Positions 47,766 through 59,449 of a stretch of 64,000 nucleotides of DNA are shown here, in pieces (position 1 is the first letter of the stretch; each line of letters begins with the position of its first letter). The stretch covers positions 788,501-852,500 of the forward strand of contig JAQFVV010006337.1 in the NCBI GenBank assembly GCA_028023455.1. The letters are read 5' to 3'. The position numbers and the translations under genes were made by a program. Source of the stretch: Epiperipatus broadwayi. Taxonomy: Eukaryota; Onychophora; Udeonychophora; Euonychophora; Peripatidae. Below the pieces are notes generated by a model. That model was not told the origin of the DNA, searched no databases, and saw only the letters and a list, made by a program, of their open reading frames with translations.

Positions 47766-50700
47766 ATCGCAATGTTATAGATATGCTAAATCGAAAAGAT
47801 ATTACTATCTCAAGAGACCACTTTCTTTATCTTAAAATATATATTGATTTAAAAACATTTTTTTAAAAAAAATACCAATTTCATTAATAGATCATTGCTT
47901 TACAATAAATCATAAACTCTCGACGGTACTTTTTTTTTTTTTTTTGCTGAAAAGAGATAATAAGGAAAGTCAAACTCTCGCAAAAGAATCAAATGTATTT
48001 TTAGTGTTTGATAACATTGGTTGTTATTAATCTATATTCATTAGTAAAGTCAATAAAATGTTTTTTTTAGCAGATTAAAAGATTCTTTTAAATTTTTAAA
48101 CCTATTTACACGTGGAAATTATAATATATATTTATATTATTTATATGATAGATTTGAAAAATAACTATGAATACAAGTTTCGGGGGGTGACGGTGAAGAT
48201 AGCTATTTTTATTAGTAGTAATAGAATTACTTATAACGTTAGTACTATTTCGTTGATAGTTTTATAATTAGTAATATGAAACTTAAATGTATCATAAATT
48301 TGATTAAGTATTATACTTGTACCAGATTCCAACAAGAATGTAAAATAATAAAGATTTTAGCAACGCTGATGTAACTTAGAAACATTTAATTGTCATAAGA
48401 TATTTATTAATAATAATTATCTTCAAATTTTGCGAATGTCATTTAACGCACCAAACTGGACTATTAAGAAGAAAATAATTTGATACAAATAAGCCTATTA
48501 AACAACATTACGGTTAAAATAATGAAGCTATTTGTATACTTTAATCCGATAATAATCGAACAACCAGAAATTTTTAGATAATCTAATTCCTTGGGGATAT
48601 TTTATTTTGTCAATTTTAAATAAATATAATCAACTTCGTAGATGAAAGGTTCTTGTATGCTTGGATGCTATTTACATGACATTTATGTTCAGTGTTTCTC
48701 AATAGCAGGGCTAATTTGTAGAAAAATTATCACTTGCCGTATTTTGTTAATGTGTAACAGAGCATAGCTGCAGCCGAAAGAAGAGAAGTTATTCAGCCCG
48801 CTCATATGTACTAGAGTGAGAAGCAGGGGGATTTGAGGCTCATTGGTTGAGCACTACGAGCCATGAGTTATTATCTCAATGACAGTGAAGTTCACCAGGC
48901 CGCGCTTAACTGGCAATCTGTTACACAATCATACTTCTCAAACTTAACTCTGTATTCCTTTTATAACTTTTAAATCTTAAACAAATATTATTTTTTTCTT
49001 TTGAAAGATTTGCCCTATCACAATTATGCTTAGCTTACGATAATTAAATCGAAGTACTTAACAGTAAAGTTCTAAAACATAAGCCCTCTCAACAATTTGA
49101 GCCAACAGAAGTTCTTTCAACATCAGAAGTTCAGTAGCATGGTCGAGCAAAGACTAATTATTAAGACTTTGAAAAAAATTTAAAATCTTTTTTTTTTTTC
49201 AATATTATATAAATATACTACAAAATGTTAAGTAGAAGCAAAGTTCATAGTTTTTACCTCGATTTTTAATGCATACATTTATACATGTACATACAAATAA
49301 CCGATTCGTAATTGATATATGTATGTGTTATATATATATATGATTCTCTGTGAAGAGAACAAGTCCAGATGTCTAGGCAGTGGGTTATAATTATAATATG
49401 AAAGTCATTGATATACTTAAAGAAAAGATAACGGTAAGTCGGGCTCAGTATCTAGAATAATAAGAATCAATGATGAATGCCATATTATATTACAAATATA
49501 TTTTATTTATACACTCATGTCACTAATACAAATTATCCTGAGATCTTTTTTTCTCTCTTCTAGTTAATAATAATTAGGTAACTAATTTAGTGACCAATAT
49601 TGCCTGTCTAGCTAGATTAGCTGTGGGGTGACTACCTGACAAAAAAAAATCCAAGTTTTCTTATGATCGAAAAAATAATTTCCAAAGTCCACTGGACTCC
49701 CTTAAAATTACATCATATAACATTATTGATATATTGTAATAGAACAACGAATTACCAATTTTATGTAATGAAAATATTCCGTTTATTGATGATTCAATCA
49801 TTCTTTGTATATATTACCACCAACTTTACTCATGAGATCATTGCAAACATTGATGTAATTTCGATTTTAGTATGAGAAACAAAAATAAAATATATGAATT
49901 AAATAAAATAATATTTAATTAAATAACTAATAGAATAACAATAATGGGTATTTAAATTAAGAAGTGAAACTATCAAAATATTTATATAGAACAATCATCG
50001 ATTCAGATACTAATTTTGATATAGTTATCTTAATCTTTATATTACTATCTAAGACATTTAATATTATGAAAATTAAAATTTAAAAATTTACAACTGCGAT
50101 AATATTCTGTTATAATATTTATCTTATAATAGATCTTATTTAACAGAATTATATTCAAAGAAATGCAGAGTAAATAAATGATTTAAATATATATTAATTT
50201 ATATTTTTTATAACTTATACTATTAGTCAAACATCAAAACTACAATTCTGTTCTGCATGTTTATGGCTTTTCTTATTATCTTGTATTTCTTCTTACTGTA
50301 ATTCCACATGACAGGCATCTGCAAGTAGCTCAAGATGGATGAATAGTTCGGTATTTAACATTGAATAACTCTTTTCTTGCCTAAGGATTTTTCTAGAAAT
50401 TTTGTTGTAATTTCTAATTTAAATAATCTGGAGATGACCAATTCCTTGAGATTGTAAACAGAAAATATAGAAAAGAGAATTCTTACAAAGAAGCAAAAGG
50501 TCTTCTTTTTATCTAAGTATAATCTTAAAATCCACACATTCCAATAGAACAATATCATATCGATTGATTATGTGCTACCACTGTTAAACTGCAGGATTCA
50601 ATCATTCAATTCTATTTTATATAACGACAAAACTCTCATTTATTAATAACAGCAAAACTCTAATTAAATTGTCAATGTTTTTTTTCCTTAAAAATTTTTT

Positions 50701-51939
50701 AATTCTTTATGAAAAAAAATTAGATGTTTTACTATTTTACTTTTATATAACTATCTTAAAATTAACTATCGGGGAAATTAACTATTGCAAAAATAGCTTA
50801 CTTTAGAGTTTAAAACCAAATCCAGTTTACAGTTTAAATTATAATAATCTAAGTACAAATAAATAAATCAAAAGATGTTAAACAAGCAATTATTTGTCTA
50901 TACTTAATCTTATAATTACAAATAAATTAACTAATAAAATGATATAACTTTATAAATTTAAAAGAAAATCCAGTTCTACTTATTAGTATTATCCATAACA
51001 AAGTCAATAATTTTATCATTATCAATATTGAAAATTGAATAATCTTAGTGCATACATTTTCAATATCTTAATTTTTAAAGAAAGAACTTAGTAAATTCTT
51101 TGTTGAAATGTTTTATGTTTAAGTAACAAAAGGTATTTAGAAACAAATGGCAATTAGACATCATGTGAAACCTCAATGTAGGCTTTTAATTTAATTGTGA
51201 AAACTATTTAAATAATAAAATGTGAAAAATATATATATATAAGTACACTGCCACTTCCATTTTCCCTAAGATAATGGTTATTCTAACACTAATAAAAAGT
51301 ACTCTAGTTAGTTAAAAACTAATTTTGTCACTTTCTAGTTTTTGGCTGATTATTTGAATTATTTAATACTGTCATTTAAACTTTTCTCTAGGGATGGGTG
51401 ACTGATAGACTTCCATGGCTTATCCTGAAAGTTGCTTAAATTAATATGTAAAATTTTCTCCATATTCTTGGTTAAAAACATTAAATTATGAAAAAAAAAA
51501 GTAAAATTACAAATGTGAACTTAGGCAGTATTATAGAGGATACTTCTGCTACAGTCCTAGATTTTTGACATAAAAATAGTTAATAGTCTTGGAAAACATG
51601 CAAACTATGATTTCAAATGTCATATTTATTCTCTACAGAGCAATCTTTTTTTAACTAGGAAATCCAATAAAATTACTTCAACATTTGAGTTTATGACAAA
51701 CAAAAATTGCTATTTTCTACAAATTAATTGATCAGCACAGGATTAATGTACATCAGAAGTCTCATCATTCTATAAATGTATATCTTTTTTAAATTCCTGC
51801 ATTTATAGCTATTCTTAATACAATGCATTCTAAACATGGTATGACTGCCTTTGTCTAAACTTATTTGTAAAAAAAATAATTTCTGTTAGAGTTAGTTCAA
51901 AGATATAACAATTATCATTTCTATAGACAATTTTGAAAT
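47766..51939. other. AT-rich DNA with one GC-richer patch
   Basis: 48700-48960 is less AT-rich (GCATAGCTGCAGCCGAAAG, GGTTGAGCACTACGAGCC, CAGGCCGCGCTTAACTGG) and may be a repeat fragment, but no tRNA fold or ORF is convincing. A short (AT)n lies at 49330-49341. Elsewhere only low-complexity frames. Confidence 0.4.
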
Positions 51940-54180
51940 TTGCAATATTTAGAAAAAAATTCCTTATACAGGCTCTGTTCTATTCTTTCATATCTACCTA
52001 CATATTATATATTAGTAGAAAAATTCAATTCTTATTTTACCTTTTTGAAATATGCAAATGAGGATCAAGCAGTATATCAACCTTTAGAATATATCAACTC
52101 AGACAACATGTATATTCTTTATAACATGTTGCAAGGAAAATACTTTACTCAGGCAAATGGGAAACAGTTTTATATGTTTTTTCTGACAAATATAGTTCAT
52201 CATTAACTACAGGTCTATTAATATAGAATCGTTTCTATTTTAAAAAAATTAACTAAATCTAATCACTAAATGAAATGTATATCTTTCTAGTCAAAAGTTA
52301 TTCTTTCCCTAGATAGAATTTAAAAATATTGAACTGGAGACAATATACTGGTTATCTTAAATGGAATATTAGTATAATCTTTCAATTTTTTTGCTACAAT
52401 AGATTTAACAAATTTATAAATCAGTTGCTCAATAGTCCATTCCTTTAGGATATTGAAACAAACTATTCTAGATTGGAATTAATTCAGAAGTTCTCTATAT
52501 AGTCAATCTTTATCTACTAAAAATCCAAAAATAATTGAAAAAATATATATTAAATTACTGGGTGATGCAATAAAATATGGAGAAATAATATGAAATAATA
52601 AAACTTTACAAGATCTAGTCAAAAGGCTCGATCATTTTTGCATAAGTTTATTGTTTGTAAAAAAAATGTATAAAAGAAATATTACTGTCATTGTTAATGA
52701 GATTTCCAGTTTTACGTATCTGACTTCCAAATAAATATTGACAGAATAAAAATAACATAGAATAGAAAAAAGCATCATTAGAGCAGAAATGCAAGTTTGC
52801 CTTTCACAATATTCTTGTCATATCAATCTAATAAAACAGTAGATATTCGGAATTGGATTTTTTTTAATTGTCTTACATTAGGGAAGATATCAAGAACAAG
52901 TACTAAACTTTCAGAATGTTTATAAAAATCATGATCTAAAGCCAAAGTTCTAATGGAAAAACTATTTATCAATATTATCTATACAAAAACTACTCCAAAA
53001 ATTTGGCAGCAAAGCAAATCTATGGCAATCATAAAAGTAAACATAGCCATCGATGAGCCAAAAAACTATTACTTAATATCATGATTATGTATTCCCTTTA
53101 AACTGTTAAAATACTTATATTAATAAGAATTTTTCCAATAATTGAAAACCATTTGTACCTATGGAGTAGGACTTAGTTCAGGAAAATGAACTCACATTGA
53201 AAAGTGTTTTCAAATTAAATTAAAAACTAATCTTTATTGATCTAATCTCATCTTATGATTGTCTTGGGAAAAGGGGTATTTTAAAAGTTTCTAAAATCTT
53301 TAAATACTAAAAAAATATTAATTTATTAGACAAAATGCTTTTCAGTAGAAAAATTCAAATAATACTAAATGATAAGTAGATAAATACAAAATTTTAATGA
53401 ATATTTTATCATAAATTCTTCCAGATATAGAATGGGAAAATATTTTTATGCTGATTGTACTGCTTCCACTTTATAAAAAATATTCTTTTCAGAAATAGAA
53501 AAGTCTCTTAATAAAGATATAAAAAGTCAAAAATCTTTTTTCTTTTCAAAATCCAGATCTTACTTCTAATCCAACAAAATCATTTTTCTCAACTTTTTAT
53601 TTAATAATAAAAAAACATATCTGTTCTAAATATAATTTTTTGCAACAATATTTCTGAATAAACTTAGACTGTATCTTACTTCTTTTCCTCATTTAGCTAA
53701 GGTTAAATTTAAAATAATTTCTATAAATAACTTTTTTGAAAACTATCTGCTATTATTTGAGTTATGATGCAAAGTTTCTTAGCAATACATATTGTGGTAA
53801 TAAAAACTGTCTCCCTATTTGAAAAATAAATGTGCATAACAATCTTCTCAATAGTAAATTGAATATTACAATAAGGGATATTAATGAGACAGTAAAATCA
53901 ACCTCTTTGTAATGGCGTTCTGTTCTTTTATATATTGTTTCATCAAATATCACAATAAGCTGTCTTACAAAAACTAGCAGGAACTACACAAAAATATTAT
54001 TAAGTAGATAGATTTATCAATAGTTCATTTTACCACTTAAGACTCATCTCAAATCAAGATCCCTTTTCTCTATGTTTAAACAAGAATATATAGCTAAAGA
54101 ATTGTGGCATAAAAATAGACTTCTCATGAGATTCCAAACATTTTTTTCTCCATATCTAACAATAGAAGCAGATATATTTG
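51940..54180 (+). pseudogene. Decayed LINE reverse transcriptase (jockey/CR1-like), plus strand
   Basis: No long frame survives, but reading across frames shows the RT order of a jockey/CR1-type LINE. TTPKIWQQSKSMAIIK (52991-53038) and YYLIS.LCIPFKLLKYLY match the 'PKIWR.AK..AI.KP....YRPISLLC..YKLLE' block. TYGVGLSSGK corresponds to EQAGFRSGRS. LIDLIS.YDCLGK near 53240 is motif A. RYRMGKYFYADC (about 53424-53460) is motif C, with YADD changed to YADC. PHLAKVKFKIISINNFFEN (53687-53743) matches the post-RT 'HL.KLR.K...RNNLL.KL' block. LKSRSLFSMFK and ELWHKN (54043-54112) match the C-terminal tail. An 88-codon frame at 51940 may be part of the upstream linker. Dead beyond doubt. Confidence 0.75.
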
Positions 54181-55345
54181 ATCAATGAAATGTTACTGGA
54201 GTCTTATCAACAGATTTAGAATAACCCATAGTCACTTCACAATTTAATCAATTACTTAGTCATTTAGATGTAATTAAACATACTCATATATCACATAATT
54301 AATAACTGAGCAAATCTATGGCTGCAATAGCGGAATTGAAGATCCTGAAAAACTACTAGTAAAATATCTCTTAATTAGAATCTCTATAGGTTCTTTTATT
54401 ATATTTTGTTAATAGTTAAGTTATCTAAAAATCCATATCTTATATAAATTTTTTGCAGCAACAACAGTTCTGTCTAAAACACTGCATATTTCTAATAACA
54501 TCTTTCCATTTTATATTCTATGCTTATCTACATCTTTATAGTCAAAACAATCATTATTTTTGTTTTTAAACAATCTGGTAAAACAGTTTACTTGAGTTCC
54601 CCAAAGAAGTAGCTTTTTAAAAAGTCTGATGTTTTTTCCAATAAATAGGAATTTTGTGCTCTTACCATTGTTAATTTATTATTTTGATATCCACCATTAA
54701 ATAATATATCTATGGATCTTGTTATTAGGAGTATTGTTAAATATATTTCTCCACTGTCTTTATATTGTATTGAACACAAAATACATGTATTGATTCCAAA
54801 CAATAATTCCATATTTTATTTTTTTGCAATAAATTAAACAGAATAACATTATGATGTAAGCCCCAGTCATTGACATGTTAAATATAGAAATACATTTCAC
54901 CAAGTGTCAGTTACTTCTCAATTTGGAGTTTCCCTTTTAATTAAAAAGCTTCCATAAGATTCCTATGCTGATAATCATTCATTATAAAATTTTCAGATTC
55001 CTCCCCCTGATTATTGACTTAAAATAGGCCTGATTTTTTTCAAACTAATTATTAGTCACATTGTAAGTTGCAAGCAGACATTAATAACATTCTTCATATC
55101 ATATTTTACATGATAAGCCTAACATTGTCTTCAGCAAAGTGAAAATCTGGAAGTCATAAGAATGAGAATATGTTTTTTCTTTAAACCTAAATACTAAAAA
55201 CTCCACTATGAAACTATATCTTATTTCAATGTTGCTTTACAAAGCTACATGTAAACTGTTTCAAAAACATCCTATAAACATAAAGTTGAAACTAGCATAC
55301 ATTCTAATAACAGTGATCTTAATATATTAGATACTTTACTATAAT
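54181..55345. other. AT-rich DNA, possible LINE remnants
   Basis: Several frames look faintly coding (a minus-strand 74-codon frame at 54588-54812 is less biased than random), but I recognise no motif. Confidence 0.35.
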
Positions 55346-55430
55346 ATTGGTTTATGTGGGTTAATAAAGTGATAGCATATCAGACTCTGGAATGTGGTAT
55401 CCTAGGGTCAATGTTGCATTTCCAGCCTCC
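55346..55430 (+). repeat. tRNA-derived SINE-like fragment (Gln-like)
   Basis: AAAGTGATAGCATATCAGACTCTGGAATGTGGTATCC followed by GGGTCAATGTT has the box A, anticodon-arm and box B order of a tRNA. The GACTCTG..AAT stretch resembles the anticodon arm of tRNA-Gln(CUG). Related to 29885-29965. Arms are degraded. Confidence 0.4.
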
Positions 55431-55920
55431 AACTTCTTATGCACTCTGCAATAATAAATTGATTTGAATAAGTTTTTAAATAATAATACTTATCAGCATA
55501 ACAACATAAAACTATTGTAAACCTTTTGTTAACTACTGCTTATTTTCAAGCATTATCAGAAATCTTTTTTTATTAATGGGGCAAATTTTTGTGACCAAAC
55601 CAATAAAAGATATATAAATCATAACTTTTGCTAATTAAACATTTATTGAATTTGTCTGACAACAAATGTCTTATTATAATTCTCTAAGCCATAATTAATT
55701 CTGTAAAACACTCAATAAATGTCTTGTAAGGAATTCTTTGAAAAATACTGACAATAATATATTCTACTAAACATCACTTGATCACCATCTCTTATACTAG
55801 CACATAATTGTTATTAAACAAGGCAAAACTCTCTCCATACAGTAGTGCCACCCTGTGCCAATCAGAGTAATCAATGGATTCCAGAAGGCTTGTACATTAA
55901 ATCCCTATCTAGTTCCTATT

Positions 55921-55980
55921 CATCCAATATCCCCAAGTAGTTTCTGGCTTGTGGACTTCATGAGTGAGGAGTCTTGGATC
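55921..55980 (-). ncRNA. Inverted hammerhead motif, degraded
   Basis: On the minus strand GATCCAA, CTCCTCA, then CTCATGA (G5 of the core replaced by C), GAAAC, and TTGGGGATATTGGATG. Stem I still pairs. The core change at G5 should abolish cleavage. Confidence 0.75.
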
Positions 55981-56159
55981 TGAGAGCACGCACCTAGATC
56001 TTAGGATCTAATGCAACCCTCCAGCAGCCACCTTTTATCTCTATTTAACTACAAAACTATGAGAATAAAATTGAAAACACAATGATATTTTCAATCTAAG
56101 CTCAATAGCTTATATAGTCATATGGGTCTGAACTCAGTTAAGCACCTATACATTTTGGT

Positions 56160-56218
56160 GTCTTTGGCTCCTCACTGACGAAGACCATAAGCCAGAAACT
56201 AGTCTGGGGATATTGAAT
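56160..56218 (+). ncRNA. Hammerhead motif with intact core, stem I truncated
   Basis: Core CTGACGA (56175-56181) and GAAA (56195-56198) are intact, with ACTAGT stem III and C17 at 56204. Proximal stem I CCTCA/TGGGG is present, but the distal arm was replaced by the inversion junction, so the usual distal pairing is lost. Stem II has an A-C mismatch. Confidence 0.75.
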
Positions 56219-56612
56219 GAGTAGGCACTAGATAGGGATTTTATGCACAAGCCTTCTGGCATCCATTGATTACTCTGATTGGCACAGGGTGGCACTACTG
56301 GATGGAGAAAGTTTTGCCTTGTTTAATAACAATTATGTGCTAGTATAAGAGAGGGTGATCATGTGGTGCTTAGTGGTTAACACCAATCCTGCCTAATAGG
56401 ATAGTGGTGGCTATGGTTGTAAGAGCCAAAGACACCAAAATGTATGGGTGCTGAACTGAGTTCAGATACATATGACTATATAAGCTATTGAGCTTAGATT
56501 GAAAATATTATTGTGTTTTCAATTCATTCTCATAGTTTTATAGTTAAGTAGAGATAAAATGTGACTGCTGGAGAGTTGCATTAGATCTTAAGATCCATGT
56601 GCAGTGCTCTCA

Positions 56613-56672
56613 GATCCAAGGCTCCTCACTGATGAAAGCCACAAGCCAGAAACTAGTCTAGGGATATTGGAT
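56613..56672 (+). ncRNA. Hammerhead ribozyme with intact CUGAUGA core
   Basis: GATCCAA/TTGGAT distal stem I (56613-56619 with 56667-56672). Core CTGATGA (56629-56635), GAAA (56649-56652), ACTAGT stem III, cleavage predicted between 56658 and 56659. Proximal stem I CCTCA/TAGGG has one C-A mismatch, and stem II has lost one pair. It is the best conserved core in the window. Confidence 0.85.
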
Positions 56673-56791
56673 GAGTAGGAACTAGATAGGGATTTTATAC
56701 CCAAGCCTTCCAGCATCCATTGATTACTCTGATTGGCACAGAGTGGCATTACTGTATGGAGAGAGTTTTGCCTTGTTTAATAATATATTCT

Positions 56792-58555
56792 TTTATAATG
56801 ATTGAACTGATTGTCTGTTTTTTAATAGAAACAATAGTAGCATTCTTAAAATCAATAGCATATCTTCTCTAGTCCATATTTTTTTAGAACATTACAATAG
56901 CTTTGAGCATATCATATCACCACATTTTTTTAAAGAAATTCCATCAGAATTTTTGTTTTTAATATTACACAAAAAAAAAACACAGTTTTAACTTAATCAA
57001 TTTGTGATATTATAAAAAGTAGTCATCTGTATATAATTAGCATCATTAAACTACTCCATCTTTAAAATATCATAGTAATCATATAAAATTTGTCATTTCA
57101 TTGCCCCCATCACCATCATCATATTACTAATGTTTGAATTGTGTAATCAGTTAAATGTGTCTTAATCAGAACCAAATATAGCTTTTGAAGTCTATTTTAG
57201 TTTAAAAAACTAAGATATTATGACTAACAACTGATAGGGTTTTTTTTTCTATTTAAATATTCAAGAAGTAAATTTTGAAATTATAAAAAGTGAAAGACCA
57301 ATTTAACTATATTTTACAAAAGGAAAAAAGAAGTATTTTTAAGTATTTTTTTTAAGTTGCATTATGGAACTTTAAATTGGTTAACTGAATGTAAATAGAT
57401 TATTGTCGGTAATGTTTGTTATTCTTTAATGAAAATGGGATTTGAAACATTTTAGTTTAAACGTGAAGCTTTTTTCTTTTTTGTAACGAGTGTGCTCACT
57501 TAAAACATCATACAGAATCTACTTTCTTGTTTCAAATTAATTCAAAGTCATTTTTCTAACGTCTAATGCAAAGATCAATGAGTATTTTTGTTTTGACAAA
57601 TAAAAACTAATTGGCGATATATATATATATATGTAGATATGTGTGTAATATATAATTTTGTGGATATCTATTAAAAATTAATAATGGTTACTTTTTTTTT
57701 GTTTGGTATATAACTATGCAAAAGGAAAAATTGTTATTACGAAATATACATAGTATAAAAATGTTGTATTTATGTAAAATCACATTAAAATATTTTCAGT
57801 ATAAGAGCAGATTATAAGCTCTTTTTTTCTTTATAATTAAAGATGTTTATAATGATTCCTAAATGCGGTTATAGTAATTGAGTTTAATATACTCACAGAG
57901 AAAAAAAAACATTTAACTATTGATAGCCAATGCTAATTACTTTGTTTTAAGGTTTAATTATAAATTATAACAAAACAGATTAGTATGTTATTAATGATTT
58001 TCAGTATATACGATATTATCACCATTGCTAAATCAAGTCTTATAGAAATATAACTTCCATGTAGGACATGATTTTTAGAAATAGAGATATGATAAAAATT
58101 TGCTTTAGTAAAATATTAAATACAAAATTTAATGCCGAAATTAATGATTGTAGCAATCAATTAAACAATTGTAAAAAAAAAAAAAAACATTTTATTATAT
58201 TAATATAAATAAATGATATTGTTTATTTACTAAAAACAAAAAATAACTATTCCTTTTTTAAAATTTAATTTTGTCTTAAAATATTTGTAAAATTCCTTTT
58301 AAAAAAAGATTCATAAATGTGGGATTTCAATTATAATGAAATTAACAACATCTTAAAACTCTATTGAATTTAATTTGGAGATAATCCTACATCTTTAGGT
58401 CTTTAGACTAGTATCTAAACACTCTTATGTATAAGTTTCCCATATGCTGACAGTAAAAGCAAAATAAGAATACAATGTGCTGCCACTTTTACCTCTGGTG
58501 TCTTTAACCATGGTGTTAATGAGTATTTAAGATGAACTTTACATATGAAATTAAT
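56792..58555. other. AT-rich DNA, nothing recognised
   Basis: No gene. A short (AT)n run lies at 57618-57632. Low-complexity A/T elsewhere. Confidence 0.5.
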
Positions 58556-58680
58556 AATATAAAATGTAGACTTTTTTTTATATGTCAAATGCGTTGACTA
58601 GGAAGCGAATCCGGTCCAGCTGCTTGGAATGCAGCTATGCTAACCACTACCCATCAACACTTGACAATATAAAATGTAGA
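58556..58680. repeat. 15-bp target-site duplication
   Basis: AATATAAAATGTAGA at 58556-58570 and 58666-58680, identical, bracketing the tRNA-derived insert. Confidence 0.9.
58591..58660 (-). pseudogene. Retroposed tRNA-Gly(UCC) pseudogene
   Basis: On the minus strand a 70-nt cloverleaf can be drawn: acceptor GTGTTGA/TCAACGC (seven pairs, one T-G), a D arm with AGTGGTTAGCATA, a perfect anticodon arm GCTGC-ATTCCAA-GCAGC with UCC, and a T arm with CGGATTCG whose stem is broken at two or three positions. It is followed by an AT stretch and A8 (complement of 58572-58579). Target duplications lie on both sides. So a tRNA-Gly, or a SINE with that head, was copied back by a LINE. The broken T stem and flanks make it unlikely to act as a tRNA. 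Confidence 0.85.
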
Positions 58681-59440
58681 TTTGGAATATATTAAAAACA
58701 CACTTCCAAAATTAAACAGAGTTTATTTTTAACAAACAGTAAATTAAAGTAAAATCTTTTATAAATTAAAGGAAAACATGGCAATTTTCTCATAACTCAT
58801 TGAAACTAACAATTCATTTTTTTATTTTATCCATTCAAAATCCGGTACAAAAAAATCTTGAGTCAAAAAGATTTTTTTTATTAAATAAGACACAAATTAA
58901 TTCTAAATAAAAATTAATGGTTAAACAACTTTTAATAAAGAACCTACTCTACTATCATTTTTGCAAATTTTTGAAATAAAAGTAATTGTTAAGAGTCAGA
59001 AAAACTCATGCTTTTTTGGTCAAATGAAATATAGTTAAAAAGTAAAGTTAATATTTTTATTTGCAACTATTTGAATTTTAGATTATTAAAAGTAGGGATT
59101 AGATCGGAGATGTTCAACATTTTACAGTAAATTACCAATCATCATATCGACCGTACAACTTTTGTGACACTGTGCAATTTTTGTGAAAAATCAATGTGTT
59201 ATAAATAAATAATATTTAGTAAAAATATAATAACATATTATATAAAAAATTTAAAGTTTACATAACAATAATGAAAAGTCACTCAAAAAATGAGTATGGC
59301 TATTCGAATTCCAAAAGAAAAAATGAAAGGTGTGTGAGAGAGGAAAAAAGTACTCAAAAAATAAGTTTTGCAGTAACTATACAAATCATTCTGTGAACTA
59401 CAAATATAGAATAAGCTTTCTATTTCTTAATTTATGATGT
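58681..59440. other. AT-rich DNA, nothing recognised
   Basis: No gene or repeat terminus supported. Confidence 0.5.
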
Positions 59441-59449
59441 TATTTTTTA

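Larger units (their letters stand above)
55766..56778 (+). mobile_element. Second Penelope pLTR / retrozyme-like insertion, with large inverted arm
   Basis: Same family as 27044-27694. Left: an inverted segment of about 400 bp (55766-56167) that itself crosses a unit junction, including an inverted hammerhead at 55921-55980. Right: a direct-orientation hammerhead (to 56204), one complete unit (56205-56658, 454 nt) ending in another hammerhead, and about 120 nt of the next unit to 56778. The arms meet at TTTGG|CTCCTCACTG (about 56167). No ORF longer than chance, so no RT or GIY-YIG domain. The left-inverted plus right-direct arrangement is the same as at the first locus and can fold into a long RNA hairpin. 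Unit sequences differ from the first locus by scattered substitutions, so these are separate insertions. Confidence 0.85.
55753..56791. repeat. Target-site duplication of second ribozyme repeat
   Basis: AATAATATATTCT occurs at 55753-55765 and 56779-56791. The first five bases can also belong to the element end, so the duplication is 8-13 bp. Confidence 0.75.

Noticed and set aside
48830-48880. tRNA-like GGTTGAGCACTACGAGCC
   Set aside because: Box A-like only; no box B at the right distance and no cloverleaf.
58591-58660. Functional tRNA-Gly gene
   Set aside because: The T stem is broken and the locus has a retroposition A tail and target duplications, so it is called a pseudogene.
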